DNA from: Desulfonatronospira sp.
GTDB taxonomy: Bacteria; Desulfobacterota; Desulfovibrionia; Desulfovibrionales; Desulfonatronovibrionaceae
Length of the DNA: 6,932 nt
NCBI GenBank assembly: GCA_003563255.1
Contig: PWSL01000078.1
Coordinates: 1-6,932 of the forward strand
Direction: 5' to 3'
Shown: in pieces, positions 5,565 to 6,932 of the stretch
Numbering within the stretch: the stretch's first letter is position 1
Layout of the letters: each line of letters starts with the position of its first letter
The notes under the pieces: model-generated
Databases searched by the model: none
What the model was told of the DNA's origin: nothing
Seen by the model: the letters and a program-made list of their open reading frames with translations, nothing else
Program-made: the position numbers and the translations under genes

Positions 5565-6614
5565 TCAGGCAAGGAAAAACTCCCGGTACCATTTAACAAA
5601 CCGCTCAATCCCCTCCTCAACAGACGTCTCGGGCTTGTAATCCAGGTCCCGGACCAGGCTGTCCACGTCGGCGTAGGTACTGGGCACGTCTCCGGGCTGC
5701 AGGGGCAACAGGTTTTTTTGGGCTTTTTTGCCCAGGGACTTTTCCAGAGCTTGTATGAAATCCATAAGCTGTACGGGGTTGTTGTTGCCTATGTTGTAAA
5801 GCCTGTACGGGGCACTGGATGTTGCCGGATCAGGATTTTTGGGATCCCAGTCCGGGTTGCCCGCGGGAGGATTATCCATGACCCGCACCACTCCTTCCAC
5901 AATATCGTCGATATAGGTAAAGTCCCGCTGCATCCGGCCGTGGTTGAACACGTCTATGGGTCTGTCCTCCAGCATGGCTTTGGTGAACAGGAAAAGGGCC
6001 ATGTCCGGGCGCCCCCAGGGTCCGTAGACGGTAAAAAAGCGTAATCCGGTGCAGGGCAGCCCATAGAGGTGGGCATAGGTGTGGGACATGAGCTCATTGC
6101 TCTTTTTGCTGGCTGCATAGAGGCTGATAGGGTGGTCCACGTTGGCATGCACTGAAAAGGGCTGCTTTTCGTTGAGCCCGTACACGCTGGAACTGCTGGC
6201 AAATACCAGGTGCTGCACCTGGTTGTGCCGGCAGCATTCCAGGAGGTTGACGTATCCTACCAGGTTGGAATCCACATAGGCATAAGGATTGGTCAGGCTG
6301 TAGCGCACTCCGGCCTGGGCGGCCAGGTTGCAGGCCCGGGAAAATCCCTGTTCCCGGAAGAGATGCTGCATGCCTTCCCGGTCTTCAAGGTTGAGTCTTA
6401 TGAAGGAAAGCCCGGGATACTTATCCGAATGATACAGACGGCCGTAGTCATATGGCCCCTGGAAGCCGGATTCCTGGAGTCGGCCGTATTTGACCCGCAC
6501 ATCGTAGTAGTCATTTATGTTGTCCAGCCCCACCACTTCAAAGCCGCGCTCCACCAGGGTCAGGGCCAGCCTGAACCCGATGAATCCAGCGGTACCGGTC
6601 ACAAGTATTTTCAT
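5565..6614 (-). CDS. NAD-dependent sugar-nucleotide epimerase, UDP-glucuronate 4-epimerase type
   Basis: 349 residues, an extended short-chain dehydrogenase/reductase of the size usual for the family (about 330-350). The Rossmann motif is TGTAGFIG (G7, G10, G13) with D31 after the second strand. Then come the NDYYDV segment (34-39), AAQAGVRYS (98-106), the catalytic serine region SSSSVYG (140-146), and catalytic Y166-x3-K170. The signature RPDMALFLFTKAM (202-214) and NHGRMQRDFTYIDDI (224-238) are typical of CapI/LpsL-like UDP-glucuronate 4-epimerases. The expected reaction is interconversion of UDP-glucuronate and UDP-galacturonate via a 4-keto intermediate, in the cytosol, for capsule or LPS. 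Related 4-epimerases of other UDP-sugars cannot be excluded. The start at 6614 is chosen because AAAGGAG lies just upstream and the Rossmann fold begins at once; an extension to 6794 would read through the repeat. It converges with trkA. No other polysaccharide gene is in view. Confidence 0.92.
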   Translation of the reverse strand: MKILVTGTAGFIGFRLALTLVERGFEVVGLDNINDYYDVRVKYGRLQESGFQGPYDYGRLYHSDKYPGLSFIRLNLEDREGMQHLFREQGFSRACNLAAQAGVRYSLTNPYAYVDSNLVGYVNLLECCRHNQVQHLVFASSSSVYGLNEKQPFSVHANVDHPISLYAASKKSNELMSHTYAHLYGLPCTGLRFFTVYGPWGRPDMALFLFTKAMLEDRPIDVFNHGRMQRDFTYIDDIVEGVVRVMDNPPAGNPDWDPKNPDPATSSAPYRLYNIGNNNPVQLMDFIQALEKSLGKKAQKNLLPLQPGDVPSTYADVDSLVRDLDYKPETSVEEGIERFVKWYREFFLA

Positions 6615-6620
6615 GTCTTC

Positions 6621-6627
6621 TCCTTTG
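6621..6627 (-). promoter_or_regulatory. Ribosome binding site of the epimerase gene
   Basis: On the minus strand AAAGGAG is followed after 6 nt by ATG (6614-6612). It decides the start against the long upstream in-frame extension. Confidence 0.75.
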
Positions 6628-6723
6628 GATACAAAAACCCACTGTATCTGTTCTGCGCTTTGCATGTGGCACAGAGACTGGCTCTTCCCGCACTTATTTT
6701 TAGCTGATGTGAAGATCATTACT

Positions 6724-6912
6724 GAAAAATAGTAACTATTCAGGGGGTGCCGCAACGGCCCGGGGACAGTCCCCGCGACACCTTTCCTGCACAATTCAAA
6801 TATGACAAACGCTAAGTTGTGTGAACCTTCAAAGATAGTACTTAGCGGGGACAGTCCCCAGACCTTGTGCCAGGAACTACAACTGAGTGCCCCCTGAATG
6901 GTTACGAAAAAT
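6724..6912. repeat. Possible 7-bp target-site duplication GAAAAAT flanking R4
   Basis: GAAAAAT occurs at 6724-6730, one base before the left repeat end, and at 6906-6912, immediately after the right end. This is the pattern left by transposition into an A-rich target. Because the sequence is low in complexity, chance is possible. Confidence 0.45.
6732..6905 (+). mobile_element. MITE-like repeat copy R4, apparently intact
   Basis: 174 bp with terminal inverted repeats GTAACTATTCAGGGGG (6732-6747) and CCCCCTGAATGGTTAC (6890-6905), matching at 15 of 16 positions. Inside are two GGGGACAGTCCCC palindromes (6762-6774 and 6847-6859) placed roughly symmetrically around a central CACAA(6790-6794)/TTGTG(6817-6821) stem-loop. 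It has no coding capacity, so any movement must rely on an enzyme encoded elsewhere. It lies 117 bp upstream of the epimerase start and may border its promoter region. It is the reference copy for R1, R2 and R3. Confidence 0.8.
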
Positions 6913-6932
6913 TAGTGCGGGGGTGCCTGTCC

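Noticed and set aside
5535..5580. Second, decayed copy of the cloverleaf (TTGCGGG at 5535-5541 and GCAAGGAAAA at 5569-5578 recur from 19-25 and 92-101)
   Set aside because: The right part is the coding end of the epimerase and the inner hairpins are missing, so the shared short words are probably coincidence.
5535..6707. Two plus-strand open frames (5535-6044 and 6210-6707) over the epimerase
   Set aside because: They are antisense shadows of a strongly conserved epimerase frame, with no ribosome binding site and no known motif.
6615..6794. Upstream extension of the epimerase to a start at 6794
   Set aside because: It would translate repeat R4 into protein, while ATG 6614 has AAAGGAG just upstream and begins exactly at the Rossmann fold.

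Overview
The window (6,932 bp, roughly half G+C) carries four complete chromosomal protein genes separated by repeat-loaded intergenic DNA. The gene set (large SEC-C protein, Kef-type antiporter, full-length TrkA, UDP-glucuronate 4-epimerase-type enzyme) and the abundant GGGGACAGTCCCC palindromes fit a Gram-negative, probably Desulfobacterota (Desulfovibrionales-like) bacterium. This assignment is inferred from overall style and no marker gene proves it.

Layout. 1-478 has no gene. It holds a cloverleaf-like inverted repeat (13-101), a small hairpin (109-119) and repeat copy R1 (171/219-360) with a 30-bp decamer array inside. 479-2557 (+) encodes a 692-residue protein: helical N-terminus, SEC-C zinc motif, coiled coil, and a C-terminus that looks like a RelE/ParE toxin fold. 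Repeat copy R2 (2577-2686) follows. 2692-3849 (+) is a CPA2/Kef-type cation:proton antiporter without an RCK domain; its stop codon lies in the first bases of repeat copy R3 (3846-about 3957, inverted). A heptamer array (3972-3996) precedes trkA (4089-5450, +). The convergent gap 5451-5564 holds a second heptamer array and a perfect hairpin. 5565-6614 (-) is the sugar-nucleotide epimerase. Upstream of it is the only apparently intact repeat copy, R4 (6732-6905), with 16-bp terminal inverted repeats and a possible GAAAAAT target duplication.

How the parts relate. The antiporter and TrkA both concern monovalent cation homeostasis and are co-directional, but the 239-bp gap is filled with repeats and no TrkH/TrkG channel gene is present, so joint action is a hypothesis. 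The epimerase belongs to surface polysaccharide precursor synthesis and is transcribed independently. The SEC-C protein has no recognised partner.

Most interesting: (1) a non-autonomous, MITE-like repeat family with four copies, one upstream of every gene; (2) the antiporter gene clamped between two inverted copies, with the repeat donating the stop codon; (3) a SEC-C/coiled-coil/RelE-like fusion with no separate antitoxin; (4) a cloverleaf whose three-way junction has no unpaired base; (5) three short-period arrays (10 bp, 7 bp, 7 bp) in the intergenic regions.
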